Source: Treponema sp.
Lineage (GTDB): Bacteria > Spirochaetota > Spirochaetia > Treponematales > Treponemataceae
Direction of reading: 5' to 3'
Assembly (NCBI GenBank): GCA_017934745.1
Contig: JAGBIY010000017.1
Location: forward strand, 27,523-91,522
Length of the DNA stretch: 64,000 bases
Shown: in pieces, positions 35,165 to 43,099 of the stretch
Layout: each line of letters opens with the position of its first letter
Position numbering within the stretch: the stretch's first letter is position 1
Notes under the pieces: generated by a model
What the model saw: the letters and a program-made list of their open reading frames with translations, nothing else
Database searches by the model: none
Told to the model about the DNA's origin: nothing
Translations under genes and position numbers: made by a program

Positions 35165-35443
35165 TTAAACTATGGAATTGTTGTCATTCGTGCTTTCTTG
35201 TTTTTCCAACAGTTTTAAAACAGGGACTCTAAGAACATTAGATATGGCAACTAGTTCTATGTCTGTTACAAACCTTTTTCCACACTCAATTCTCTGAACT
35301 GCATTTTTGTCCAAATCAAGACCGTAAAGTTGTAGCTTGTCCGCCAACGCCCTTTGAGAAAGATTTGGAACTGTCATCTTCCGTATTCTTGCTATGTTTT
35401 TACCGGAAAGATTGTTTAAACTACCATTTTTATTTTTGAACAT
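35165..35443 (-). CDS. XRE-family regulator of the envelope operon
   Basis: A 92-residue protein with an XRE-type helix-turn-helix: 'IARIRKMTVPNLSQRALADK', 'DKNAVQRIECGKRFVTDIEL', 'ISNVLRVPVLKLLEK'. It is divergent from the Sel1-repeat gene at 35561. The 117-base region between them holds an 18-bp perfect inverted repeat plus a related half-sequence TTGACATTCAGTAA. It is therefore likely to control both itself and the 35561-39606 gene set; this is inferred from layout. Confidence 0.8.
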   Translation of the reverse strand: MFKNKNGSLNNLSGKNIARIRKMTVPNLSQRALADKLQLYGLDLDKNAVQRIECGKRFVTDIELVAISNVLRVPVLKLLEKQESTNDNNSIV

Positions 35444-35493
35444 ACATAAATTGACATTCAGTAATTGCCAATGAAATAAATGTATGCTATAGT

Positions 35494-35534
35494 CAACATG
35501 TTATTGACATTTACTGAATGTCAATAACATGTTG
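35494..35534. promoter_or_regulatory. 18-bp perfect inverted repeat, operator or hairpin
   Basis: Arms CAACATGTTATTGACATT (35494-35511) and AATGTCAATAACATGTTG (35517-35534) with a 5-base centre TACTG. Each arm itself contains the smaller palindrome CAACATGTTA/TAACATGTTG in part. It lies between divergent genes, 26 bases before the Sel1 gene start, and could act as a repressor site or as a leader hairpin. Confidence 0.65.
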
Positions 35535-35560
35535 TGAAATGAGAACCGCAGGAGGACAGT

Positions 35561-35734
35561 ATGTTGGATGAATTAGAAATTGAACCTAATACTGAATTTG
35601 AAGTAGTAAAATCTGCAGCTGAAAGTGGAAACATAGGGGCGATGAAAAGGCTTGCCGAAATGTACGAAAAAGGCATCGGGACAGAAGTTGATATAGAAAA
35701 AGCAAGATATTGGGAAAATTTAGCAAGGATATAA
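35561..35734 (+). CDS. small Sel1-repeat protein
   Basis: A 57-residue protein beginning MLDELEIEPNTEFEVVKSAA. Its second half, 'GNIGAMKRLAEMYEKGIGTE', followed by V-D-I-E-K-A-R-Y-W, is one Sel1-like (TPR-related) repeat with the usual A-M-x-x-L-A-x-x-Y-x-x-G-x-G spacing. GGAGG lies at good spacing before the ATG. There is no signal peptide. It is the first gene after the large inverted repeat and 21 bases before the next gene. A protein-interaction role is typical of the repeat. Confidence 0.65.
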   Translation: MLDELEIEPNTEFEVVKSAAESGNIGAMKRLAEMYEKGIGTEVDIEKARYWENLARI

Positions 35735-35755
35735 TCCACGAAAGGGAGGTGAAAA

Positions 35756-36034
35756 ATGGATATTTTGGAATTTTTAGGCAGTCTCAGCAATGAAATAAAT
35801 TTGCGAGAAATGAATTCTAATCAGTTCGAGAAAGGGGTTAGCTTTGTAAATGTGAATGCAATTCTTGAGCAGGTGGCCGAAAATAAAAATTTGATACTCG
35901 AACAAAATAATATTGAGTATCAAAAATTTCTTTGTGATCTAAACTCTGTCCTAAAAAAATGGAGTTTAAATTGGAGGTATTATAATCTCGATATTGATAT
36001 ATCAATAAATTCAATCAAGCGAATTAATAAATGA
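35756..36034 (+). CDS. hypothetical protein in envelope operon
   Basis: A 92-residue, AT-rich gene with a strong ribosome-binding site (GGGAGGTG). The protein, MDILEFLGSLSNEINLREMN onward, is predicted helical with a basic end and has no motif that I recognise. Its stop overlaps the start of the LPP20-like gene by four bases (ATGA), so it is translated as part of the same operon. Confidence 0.6.
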   Translation: MDILEFLGSLSNEINLREMNSNQFEKGVSFVNVNAILEQVAENKNLILEQNNIEYQKFLCDLNSVLKKWSLNWRYYNLDIDISINSIKRINK

Positions 36035-36978
36035 AAAATCCCATTATTATTTCATTTGTTTTCCTAGTTTCATTGCTTTTTCCGTTTTATTCGGAAGAGT
36101 TATTGAATAATCCTGCCTATATCGCACAGACGGGATATGGTGAAACAAAAGAAATTGCCGAAAATAATGCTCTTTCGGCAATTTCAAAATTTTTTCAAAC
36201 TAGCATTTCTGTTTCAACAAAAGAGCAGACTGTGATTACGGAATCAAAATCTGAAAGCAAAATTTCAGAGGAGATATTCGTAAAGTCGCAGACCGAACTT
36301 TTTGCTGTGCGATACACAAAGGCGAAATTCGACAGAAAACAGAAGTTGTACGAAGTAACGGCTTATATTAATCGAGATGAAGCTTGGAGAATTTATGAAC
36401 CAAAACTGAAAGAGCTTTCTGATAGTTTTGAAAGTTTGTACATAACGGCTATTTCTCAAGATGATCCTCTCTTAAAAATATCGTGGCTTTCAAAAGCATT
36501 TGATAATGCAAATGAAAATGGGCTTCAAAAGAAACTGGACTTTGCCCAGGCCTTGAATCCAACCGAATCTGAAAATTTTTCAATTACAAGAACTCATTTT
36601 TCAGAGATAGAACCCATGATTTCTACTCTCGCAGGAAAATGTTCTATTAATACAATCTGTGATGTCGGTGTTGATGAAAATATTTCAAAAAGTGCCAATG
36701 AAATGTTTTCAAAAATCGGCATCCTAGTTGTAAAAGAAAATCCTGACTATCTTTGCGTCCTAAAAATTACAGAAAACTCACAGCCTCTGCCTGCAGGGAC
36801 TTTTTTTTCACCAATAATTTCGATGGATATCAGACGCTCCGAAAAAATCCTATTTTCATGGAATAGGCAACTTAAAAAAATAGGTGCGAAAAATGAGAAG
36901 GTCGCTCGGCAAAGAGCATATTCTCTGATATCACAGACAATTAGCGATTTGTTAAAAAATGAATTTATGCCTTTTTGA
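36031..36978 (+). CDS. exported LPP20-like protein
   Basis: A 315-residue protein with a Sec signal peptide (IIISFVFLVSLLFPFYSEE). The first mature domain, 'AYIAQTGYGETKEIAENNAL' then S-A-I-S-K-F-F, with a later 'KQKLYEVTAYINRDEA' strand, follows the LPP20/FlgP-type pattern (G-x-G-x-x-x-x-x-A-x-x-x-A-x-x-x-I). The C-terminal half has strands and a helix reminiscent of FlgT/CsgG-associated proteins ('NADYLCVLKI' type). It lies in an operon with two lipoproteins, so the products probably form one periplasmic or outer-membrane assembly. The exact function is unknown. Confidence 0.65.
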   Translation: MKNPIIISFVFLVSLLFPFYSEELLNNPAYIAQTGYGETKEIAENNALSAISKFFQTSISVSTKEQTVITESKSESKISEEIFVKSQTELFAVRYTKAKFDRKQKLYEVTAYINRDEAWRIYEPKLKELSDSFESLYITAISQDDPLLKISWLSKAFDNANENGLQKKLDFAQALNPTESENFSITRTHFSEIEPMISTLAGKCSINTICDVGVDENISKSANEMFSKIGILVVKENPDYLCVLKITENSQPLPAGTFFSPIISMDIRRSEKILFSWNRQLKKIGAKNEKVARQRAYSLISQTISDLLKNEFMPF

Positions 36979-37008
36979 GGTTAGAGAATAAAAATTTGGA
37001 GGATTCTT

Positions 37009-38037
37009 ATGAAAAAAGAATTAATAGGATGTGCACTTGTTGCATCGTTTTTTATGACTGGTTGTGGATCGACAAACAATGTAGAGACAACTACTGGCGT
37101 AACTAAAGAATCTAGGGCTGAAAGTGGTTATGAAGTAAAGGCGAATAAAACTTACCTTCGTGATTGGACTGCACGCTCGGTTGGCGGAGAGGCCCGTCCT
37201 GCATGGCTTGCTCCTTTGTTCTTGGGAGATTACTCCCAATATAAAGCACAATTTGGAATTTCAGATGAGTCTGTCATAAAAGTGTCTTATATAACTGCAG
37301 CAGATGTTCGTGGTGCACAGATGAGGGCTGACCTTCAATACGCAAGACAGATTGCAAAGGAACTTCAACAGTCTGTCAATAATTATGCAACTGAACAGTC
37401 CCGTTCTGGAGCCATAGACTCTGCTACAAAAAGTGCAATCATGGAAGTTACCCAAACTCAATCAAGTGCAGAAATTACGGGTCATGAAAAGCGCACAGAG
37501 TTTTATCAGATTGTTGATGAAGAGGATGCCCTTACTGGAAAGGTTTCTAGAAAATGCGTCATGTATCAAGTATATGTAATCCCTCAGACGACATGGGCAC
37601 GGACTACAGCCACATATTTAAAGAAAGTTCTTGGGGAAATGCCTGAAGACCTTTCCATGGATGAGAAAGCGGTAATGGATATGGTGAATCAAATGATGTA
37701 CGATGCTAGACATCCTACCGTTATGAGTCAGAAGGAAAAGGAACAGGAACTCGCTTATAGTGCTGCAATGGCAGAGGCTCAGGTTAAACTTGAACCTGAG
37801 AAACAGAAGGCTGCGGCTCAGCAGGAACTTGTAAAAATAGTTCAATCAGAAAAAACAGAAAGAACAAAAGCCATAGCTGACGCACAGACAAAACAGGTTC
37901 AGAGTCTTGCCGATGCCCAGTCGATGGCCGCTCTTTCTGGAAATCCTGCTATTGCTTCTGCTTCAACTGTAACCTCAGCGGATTTGAATTCTATCGAGGC
38001 ACAAAATATAGCCTACGGCATTCTCTTTGGGAACTAA
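37009..38037 (+). CDS. LPP20-like lipoprotein
   Basis: A 342-residue lipoprotein: signal 'LIGCALVASFFMTGCGS' with the lipidation Cys near residue 19. The mature domain 'DVRGAQMRADLQYARQIAKE' with 'TEFYQIVDEEDALTGK' and 'CVMYQVYVIPQTTW' fits the LPP20 pattern. A long C-terminal Ala/Gln/Glu-rich helix (about residues 240-320, with repeated 'AxAQxKQ' elements) could form a coiled coil. A terminator follows. Together with the neighbours it suggests an envelope complex, comparable to FlgO/FlgP/FlgT sets, by analogy only. Confidence 0.65.
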   Translation: MKKELIGCALVASFFMTGCGSTNNVETTTGVTKESRAESGYEVKANKTYLRDWTARSVGGEARPAWLAPLFLGDYSQYKAQFGISDESVIKVSYITAADVRGAQMRADLQYARQIAKELQQSVNNYATEQSRSGAIDSATKSAIMEVTQTQSSAEITGHEKRTEFYQIVDEEDALTGKVSRKCVMYQVYVIPQTTWARTTATYLKKVLGEMPEDLSMDEKAVMDMVNQMMYDARHPTVMSQKEKEQELAYSAAMAEAQVKLEPEKQKAAAQQELVKIVQSEKTERTKAIADAQTKQVQSLADAQSMAALSGNPAIASASTVTSADLNSIEAQNIAYGILFGN

Positions 38038-38047
38038 TTTAATAATG

Positions 38048-38112
38048 AAGACCGTCTTATATAAGCAAACTTGCCAATGGTTTTTGGACTTTGCTAGGGT
38101 GGTCTTTTTTTT
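38048..38112 (+). terminator. terminator or attenuator between the two lipoprotein genes
   Basis: Outer stem AAGACC/GGTCTT with an inner CTTGCCAA/TTTGGAC-type pairing, followed by eight T residues. It lies between 38037 and 38155, so expression of the downstream lipoprotein needs read-through or its own promoter. Confidence 0.7.
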
Positions 38113-38154
38113 ATTTCTGATTAGAAAAAATGCATTTTTTATTTAAGGAGAATT

Positions 38155-39606
38155 ATGAAACGCATATTTATTTTGATACTGACAAGCTTAATGCTCTTAG
38201 TAGCCTGTAGTACAACTGCAAAAACAACACCAGAAAGTACAAAATTATTTTCCGAAGAAAAGCAACAGAGTAAAAAACTTTTCAAAGGCAATGGAGTAAC
38301 GATTGCAGTAACTGCCCCCCAATCAAGAGAAGTTGAACAGAAAGATGCTTGGATTCCTCAGTATATGCAGGACTCTCTGACAGGAAATTTTGCCCGTTAT
38401 TCAAAAATGACTGTACTTGATAGGAGTAATGAGTCTCTCATAAAAGCCGAGCAAGAACTTTCTGAATCAGGTTTTTACACAGATGAAAATGCTGCACAAA
38501 TCGGACAGATGACAAACGCTTCACTTGTTGTCGTTGGTAGTGTTCAGATTGTCGGTGGAATGTATGAGATGAATTTCCGAGTGAACGATGTAAATACAAA
38601 CGAAATAAAATCGAGTGCAAACAATCGTTATTCTAAGACTGACATCGAAAGCGGTAAGGCTGTGAATGAATTGACAGAAAAATTACTTGAAGGTCTTGGA
38701 ATAGAATTTTCTGAAAGTGAAAAAGCCTATCTTTCAAAAGTTTATAAAACTGAAGACTCTTCTGTTCAGAATCTTGCAAAAGGAATGGCCGCTGAGAAAG
38801 CAAATGATTATATTACTGCACTTGTTTCTTATAATCAGGTGGATGGCACTTCAAAAAAAGAGGCAGAATCAAACATTCATTCATTGTTTTATGGAAGTTT
38901 TGATGCAGCGAACATTCAAAATCGAATCGCATTCTATCAAAAACAGATTGAAAAATGGAATTTAATTTTCTTTCAGCTAGGAAAATATATGAACAACAAT
39001 GCAGTATTTTTTGTGTATGATTTTTCTTCTGTAAAAGATAATATTGATATGGAAAGAAAAAAGGTTCTATTTACAGTATCGCCGGGAATAAAATTATTCC
39101 TAAACCAAATTGCAATGCAAGTATACATTGAAGTCATTAAAGCTTGGAAGGAAATAGTACTTGATGATGGAAACAGTGTTTGGACTAAATCTGTGAATAC
39201 CGATTGTAATTATAGTTATAGCACTTTTGTCGATTTAGGGCTTTTTAATGGAGATGGAGACTTGATAGCAAAAAAAGCTGTGTCTGTTGGTACTGGATAT
39301 TACGTATACAATAGTGACTATGGAAAATTCTATAATGACAGAATAATTGTAAAATCTCAAAAAAAGTATTATGACGAAAAACGATATGAGCCTATAGAGT
39401 TTTATAATGTTAATTTTGACGATATTGTTGGCAATTTAACAGTTAAAATTATAGATGATAAAATAAAAATAAAAATGTACGAAAGAGCAAATCTGAATGC
39501 TGACTACGAAGAAATCTATAAAGAACCTGCGAGGATATTTTCAGCAACGGAATGGAATTCTTTCATCGAAAATCAAATGACGAAGCAAAACGCTAGAGCT
39601 TTCTAA
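38155..39606 (+). CDS. CsgG/LpoB-like lipoprotein
   Basis: A 483-residue lipoprotein (signal IFILILTSLMLLVACSTT, lipidation Cys near residue 19). Residues about 45-190 match the CsgG/LpoB/FlgO fold: 'VTIAVTAPQSREVEQKDAWI', 'QDSLTGNFARYSKMTVLDRS', 'GQMTNASLVVVGSVQIVGGM' and 'MNFRVNDVNTNEI'. The C-terminal 290 residues are beta-rich and specific to this protein. CsgG relatives form outer-membrane pores or activate envelope enzymes. It closes the envelope gene set begun at 35561 and ends at a strong terminator. Confidence 0.72.
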   Translation: MKRIFILILTSLMLLVACSTTAKTTPESTKLFSEEKQQSKKLFKGNGVTIAVTAPQSREVEQKDAWIPQYMQDSLTGNFARYSKMTVLDRSNESLIKAEQELSESGFYTDENAAQIGQMTNASLVVVGSVQIVGGMYEMNFRVNDVNTNEIKSSANNRYSKTDIESGKAVNELTEKLLEGLGIEFSESEKAYLSKVYKTEDSSVQNLAKGMAAEKANDYITALVSYNQVDGTSKKEAESNIHSLFYGSFDAANIQNRIAFYQKQIEKWNLIFFQLGKYMNNNAVFFVYDFSSVKDNIDMERKKVLFTVSPGIKLFLNQIAMQVYIEVIKAWKEIVLDDGNSVWTKSVNTDCNYSYSTFVDLGLFNGDGDLIAKKAVSVGTGYYVYNSDYGKFYNDRIIVKSQKKYYDEKRYEPIEFYNVNFDDIVGNLTVKIIDDKIKIKMYERANLNADYEEIYKEPARIFSATEWNSFIENQMTKQNARAF

Positions 39607-39630
39607 TCATTTTTACCACAATCACAAAGG

Positions 39631-39657
39631 GAACCGCAAAACGGTTCTCTTTTTTTA
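39631..39657. terminator. rho-independent terminator
   Basis: GAACCGcaaaaCGGTTC followed by TCTTTTTTT on the plus strand, ending the lipoprotein gene and touching the stop of the converging vWA gene. Confidence 0.85.
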
Positions 39658-41031
39658 TTCTTTCATTTTTTCTAGGCTGTTCAATAGTTCGTTTGTTTCT
39701 TGGGATTTTTGGATTTTTTTCATTTGCTCCCGTGCCTGGAAATCTTTTCGGTATTTTTCGTCCAGGATGATGAGGCAGTCGATTGATATTTTCTTTCGCT
39801 TGGCAAGGGACATGACATTTTCAAAGTTGATGTGCTGTTGGCCTCTTGGTGTCGGGTGCGGCTCCGCGTCTCCGATGAGGACGATTTTCTTCTTTGCGTT
39901 CGGCGACCAGTCGAAGTAGCGGAGGCAGGCGTACAACGCCTCGTAGACGGCTTCGGGCCTGTCGCCGCCGGCTTTCACGTCTGCTTTTGAAAGCCAGGAA
40001 GCGAATTCGTCGACAGGAGAGAGTCCCACGTCCGCAAAGCCGAAAATCTTCACGGGCAGGTTCTTGTCGTTGTAGTCTTCGCCGTAGTCCTTGTAGAGGA
40101 GCAGACCGAGCGAGATGTCCTTGAAAAGCTTCACCTGCTTTTTCAATTTCGGAATCCAGTTGCCCAAAAGCTCCCGGAAATCGTCCTTCATGCTGCCCGT
40201 CGCGTCGATTGCGAAGACAATCTCCACTTTCGGCTCGTCCTTCACTTCGTCCAAAAGTTTCGTCAAATCCTTGCTCAAATCCCAGTACGCTATCGAATGG
40301 AGCAGCTCTCCGTCCCCCTCTTCCGCGATTTTCTGGAACTGCTTCTCTGCCTCGTTGATGAATTCTTCGTCCTTTTTCTCCTCTTTCTTTTCGACCGGCT
40401 TCTCCTCTTTCTTCTCAACTTTGTCCAGCTTGACGTTCACTTCCAGCTCGACTTCTTTTTCTTTCCTCGGCTTTCTGAGGTTCACCTTGAAAGGATTGTC
40501 CTTGAACTCTCCCCCCTCGTATTCGCCGTATTTCTTGGAGAACGCCCTGATGTTGATGAAAGAGCCGTCCTCGATTTTCATTTCGCCGTTCCGTGTCCAA
40601 GCGTAGCCGTAGACGACGGTCTCAGGAACGTAGATGTGGAAGCACTCCCCCAAAAATTTGTTCTTCTCCACGGTCGATGAAATCAACGAGAATCTCGCGC
40701 TTGGCGAGTCGAGGATTTTTCCGTTCAGGTAGCGGATTTCGTTTCCGTTTATCGAGTTGAATTCCTTCGCCCGGAAAGCGTAGTTGTTGGAGATTTCCCT
40801 TGGGTCCTTCGTCGTTTCCGTGAGGAGCACGCTCTCCATGCCGGGCTTTTTCCGTATGTAGAGGTGGAATCCGTTTTTGTCGCGCAGGTCTTCGTTTTTC
40901 AACAGATGGCACTGGTATTCGGGGACAATCATCAAGTCTGACGCGTTGATTTTCAAGTCCGCGGAGAACGCCGAAAGCGCGCAGAAAAACGCGAGTAGGA
41001 GAGACACGACTTTTTTTATTGATTTCTTCAT
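39655..41031 (-). CDS. exported von Willebrand factor A-domain protein
   Basis: A 458-residue protein with a Sec signal (SIKKVVSLLLAFFCALSAFS, cleavage near residue 24). It has a beta-rich N-terminal domain, a Lys/Glu-rich linker (about residues 200-235) and a C-terminal vWA domain with the MIDAS start 'IVFAIDATGSMKDDFRELL' and later 'GGDRPEAVYEAL' and 'KKIVLIGDAEPHP'. vWA domains bind metal-dependent protein partners, and treponemes encode similar envelope proteins. Two broken copies of its C-terminus lie at 34201-34250 and 34941-35090. I placed the start at the signal peptide; an ATG three codons earlier is equally possible. Confidence 0.82.
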   Translation of the reverse strand: MKKSIKKVVSLLLAFFCALSAFSADLKINASDLMIVPEYQCHLLKNEDLRDKNGFHLYIRKKPGMESVLLTETTKDPREISNNYAFRAKEFNSINGNEIRYLNGKILDSPSARFSLISSTVEKNKFLGECFHIYVPETVVYGYAWTRNGEMKIEDGSFINIRAFSKKYGEYEGGEFKDNPFKVNLRKPRKEKEVELEVNVKLDKVEKKEEKPVEKKEEKKDEEFINEAEKQFQKIAEEGDGELLHSIAYWDLSKDLTKLLDEVKDEPKVEIVFAIDATGSMKDDFRELLGNWIPKLKKQVKLFKDISLGLLLYKDYGEDYNDKNLPVKIFGFADVGLSPVDEFASWLSKADVKAGGDRPEAVYEALYACLRYFDWSPNAKKKIVLIGDAEPHPTPRGQQHINFENVMSLAKRKKISIDCLIILDEKYRKDFQAREQMKKIQKSQETNELLNSLEKMKE

Positions 41032-41065
41032 CGATTCCATTCTTCCAATTTTATTTTGAGATTCC

Positions 41066-41087
41066 GCACAAAACAAGAACTAATTTG
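41066..41087 (+). repeat. 22-bp direct repeat, left flank of RloAB
   Basis: GCACAAAACAAG followed by AACTAATTTG. An exact copy lies at 43030-43051, 1964 bases away. Together they bracket the RloA/RloB genes. Here it lies 35 bases upstream of the vWA gene start. Confidence 0.8.
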
Positions 41088-41187
41088 ACAGAGCTGATAT
41101 TGGAAAATTACCTCAGTTTTTGCAGAAAATCTGCAAATTTCAATTTAGTTTTCGTATTTGTCGGCTATAATAAAAAAAGGACTGTAT

Positions 41188-42423
41188 ATGATTTTAGAAT
41201 ACTCTGTGAAAAATACATATTCCATTGGAGAAAAACAGACTATCAGTTTCGAGCCTACAATTTTCAATGAAAACGATGCGCTTCATTATATCGATGTCGA
41301 TGGAAAAAAAATTTTGAAACTCGCTTGCATCTATGGGGCGAACGCTGCCGGAAAAACGAATATGGCGATTGCGTTGAATTTTTATCTCAACTTCATGACA
41401 TATTCTTTTTACTCGATGCGGCCAAAAACTGAAATCCCGTTTGTTCCTTATTGTTTTGAAAATGAAAAAATCGAGGATGTAAACGGAGAATTTGAGCTTG
41501 TTTTTTATATTTTCAACTCAGATGAAGGAAAATTCATAAAATACAATTACTTTTTGAAACTCAACAAAAAACAGATTGAGGAAGAATCCTTGTCGTATTA
41601 TCCAAAAAAACTGCCGCGCTTGGTTTTTAAAAGGCTTGGACAGAAAATCGAATGGGGACCTTCTGTAAAAGGCGCAAAGAAATCTATCGAGGACATAATT
41701 CTTCCAAACTGCACTGTGATTTCAGCAAGTTCAAAAACAAATTTGAATCTTGTAAAGGACGTGTTTTTCTATATTTCAAATCGAATCAGGAAGTACATAA
41801 ATCCATTTAACAACCGGGTCTCGCAAACGCTTTTGGAAAAACTCGATACAGACAAAAGTTTCAACGAAAAAGCGACGGGTCTTTTGTCTCTTGCAGATTT
41901 CGGTTCGGTTTCAAATATCGAAATCAAAAAGGAAACGAAGGAGTTTGACAGCCAGGAATCCGTAATTCGGCAGGCTTCGGTTGTCCACAAATACAACGGC
42001 AAGAAATTCGCTTTGCCGCTTGGACTTGAATCGGCGGGAACTTTGAGAATCTTGGAATTGGTTGAGCCGCTTATTGATTCGTCTTTGTCGAGCATGTCAA
42101 TCATTGATGAGCTGGAGGCTTCTTTGCACCAGGATTTGTTGGAATCATTTTTGCGGCTGTTCATAGAACTTTCTACAAATTCTCAATTGCTCTTCACGAC
42201 TCACAATCAGGAATTGCTGGATTCCGGCTTGCTGCTGGATGATGAAGTTTGGTTTTGCTACAAAACCGATGAAGGAAACAGTGTTTACAATTCGATTTCG
42301 GATTATTCGGGAATCAGAAAAGAAACTTCAAGGAAGAAACTCTATCAGGCAGGAAAATTTGGCGCGTTGCCGAATATCGACATTCAAAGCCTAAAGGATT
42401 TGTTCTATGCCAAGAAAAATTAA
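41188..42423 (+). CDS. RloA-like AAA ATPase (AAA_15/AAA_21)
   Basis: A 411-residue ABC/SMC-related ATPase. The N-terminus 'ILEYSVKNTYSIGEKQTISF' is the usual opening of this family. Walker A is GANAAGKTN near residue 41. The late segment 'SMSIIDELEASLHQDLLESF' holds Walker B and the catalytic Glu, and 'QLLFTTHNQELL' the switch His. RloA proteins pair with RloB, and the pair resembles defence systems in which an ATPase gates a nuclease. Start chosen at the ATG after AAGGA. The gene overlaps rloB by 17 bases. It is AT-rich, unlike its neighbours, and bracketed by 22-bp direct repeats. Confidence 0.85.
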   Translation: MILEYSVKNTYSIGEKQTISFEPTIFNENDALHYIDVDGKKILKLACIYGANAAGKTNMAIALNFYLNFMTYSFYSMRPKTEIPFVPYCFENEKIEDVNGEFELVFYIFNSDEGKFIKYNYFLKLNKKQIEEESLSYYPKKLPRLVFKRLGQKIEWGPSVKGAKKSIEDIILPNCTVISASSKTNLNLVKDVFFYISNRIRKYINPFNNRVSQTLLEKLDTDKSFNEKATGLLSLADFGSVSNIEIKKETKEFDSQESVIRQASVVHKYNGKKFALPLGLESAGTLRILELVEPLIDSSLSSMSIIDELEASLHQDLLESFLRLFIELSTNSQLLFTTHNQELLDSGLLLDDEVWFCYKTDEGNSVYNSISDYSGIRKETSRKKLYQAGKFGALPNIDIQSLKDLFYAKKN

Positions 42424-43078
42424 AAAAACTCCTTTGAAACGGACTATTTTATTGGTTGTGGAAGGCGAAACTGAAAAAATTTATTTTGAGCGATTGAAAG
42501 GTTTTGAGAGATATTCTTCTTTGAAAATTGAACCAAAACTTCCGAAACACAGCGATTTGACAACCCTTGTTGAATTCGCAAAAAAAGAGAAGAGGTCTGG
42601 AGTCTATGATTTCGTTTGGCTCGTTTTTGACAGGGATGTTCTTTTGACTCAAAATATTCCTAAAACAACCTTGGAATTGATAAATAATCCTGAAAGATTG
42701 GAAGAGCAGGGGATAAATTTGGCGGATTCTCTGCCGTGCTTTGAGATTTGGTTTTTATTGCATTTTTGTATTCCGAAGCAAAACTATAAAAATCAAGATG
42801 AAGTCATAAAGGAACTTTGCAAATTTCTTCCAACCTATTCCAAAAACAATGATTGGCTTTCAAAGAACAATATTTATTTGACCCTGAAAGAAAAAATCAA
42901 CGTAGCATTTTCAAATTCAAGTATGCTGCGAAAGCGAAATTCAAGTTCCCAAACATCAAATTTCAGCATGTGCAATGTGGATTTGCTCATAAAATCGATA
43001 AATGAATTGGATGGCGCAAACGGCGGTCTGCACAAAACAAGAACTAATTTGGTACAATCGAACGGCATGGCTTTTTGA
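42407..43078 (+). CDS. RloB-like effector
   Basis: A 223-residue RloB-family protein. The Toprim-like core is visible: 'TILLVVEGETEKIYFERLKG', 'YDFVWLVFDRD', 'SLPCFEIWFLLHF'. The acidic residues of E-G-E-T-E and F-D-R-D would bind metal in a nuclease. It is translationally coupled to the RloA gene. The last 16 residues (LHKTRTNLVQSNGMAF) are encoded by the right 22-bp repeat and the metH leader, so the original C-terminus has probably been replaced at the insertion junction. Anti-phage action is an inference from the family. Confidence 0.8.
   Translation: MPRKIKKTPLKRTILLVVEGETEKIYFERLKGFERYSSLKIEPKLPKHSDLTTLVEFAKKEKRSGVYDFVWLVFDRDVLLTQNIPKTTLELINNPERLEEQGINLADSLPCFEIWFLLHFCIPKQNYKNQDEVIKELCKFLPTYSKNNDWLSKNNIYLTLKEKINVAFSNSSMLRKRNSSSQTSNFSMCNVDLLIKSINELDGANGGLHKTRTNLVQSNGMAF
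43030..43051 (+). repeat. 22-bp direct repeat, right flank of RloAB
   Basis: Exact copy of 41066-41087. It lies inside the 3' end of the RloB gene and directly before a TACAAT (43053-43058) in the metH leader. Confidence 0.8.
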
Positions 43079-43099
43079 AAGCCATCGGAGGAAAATGAT

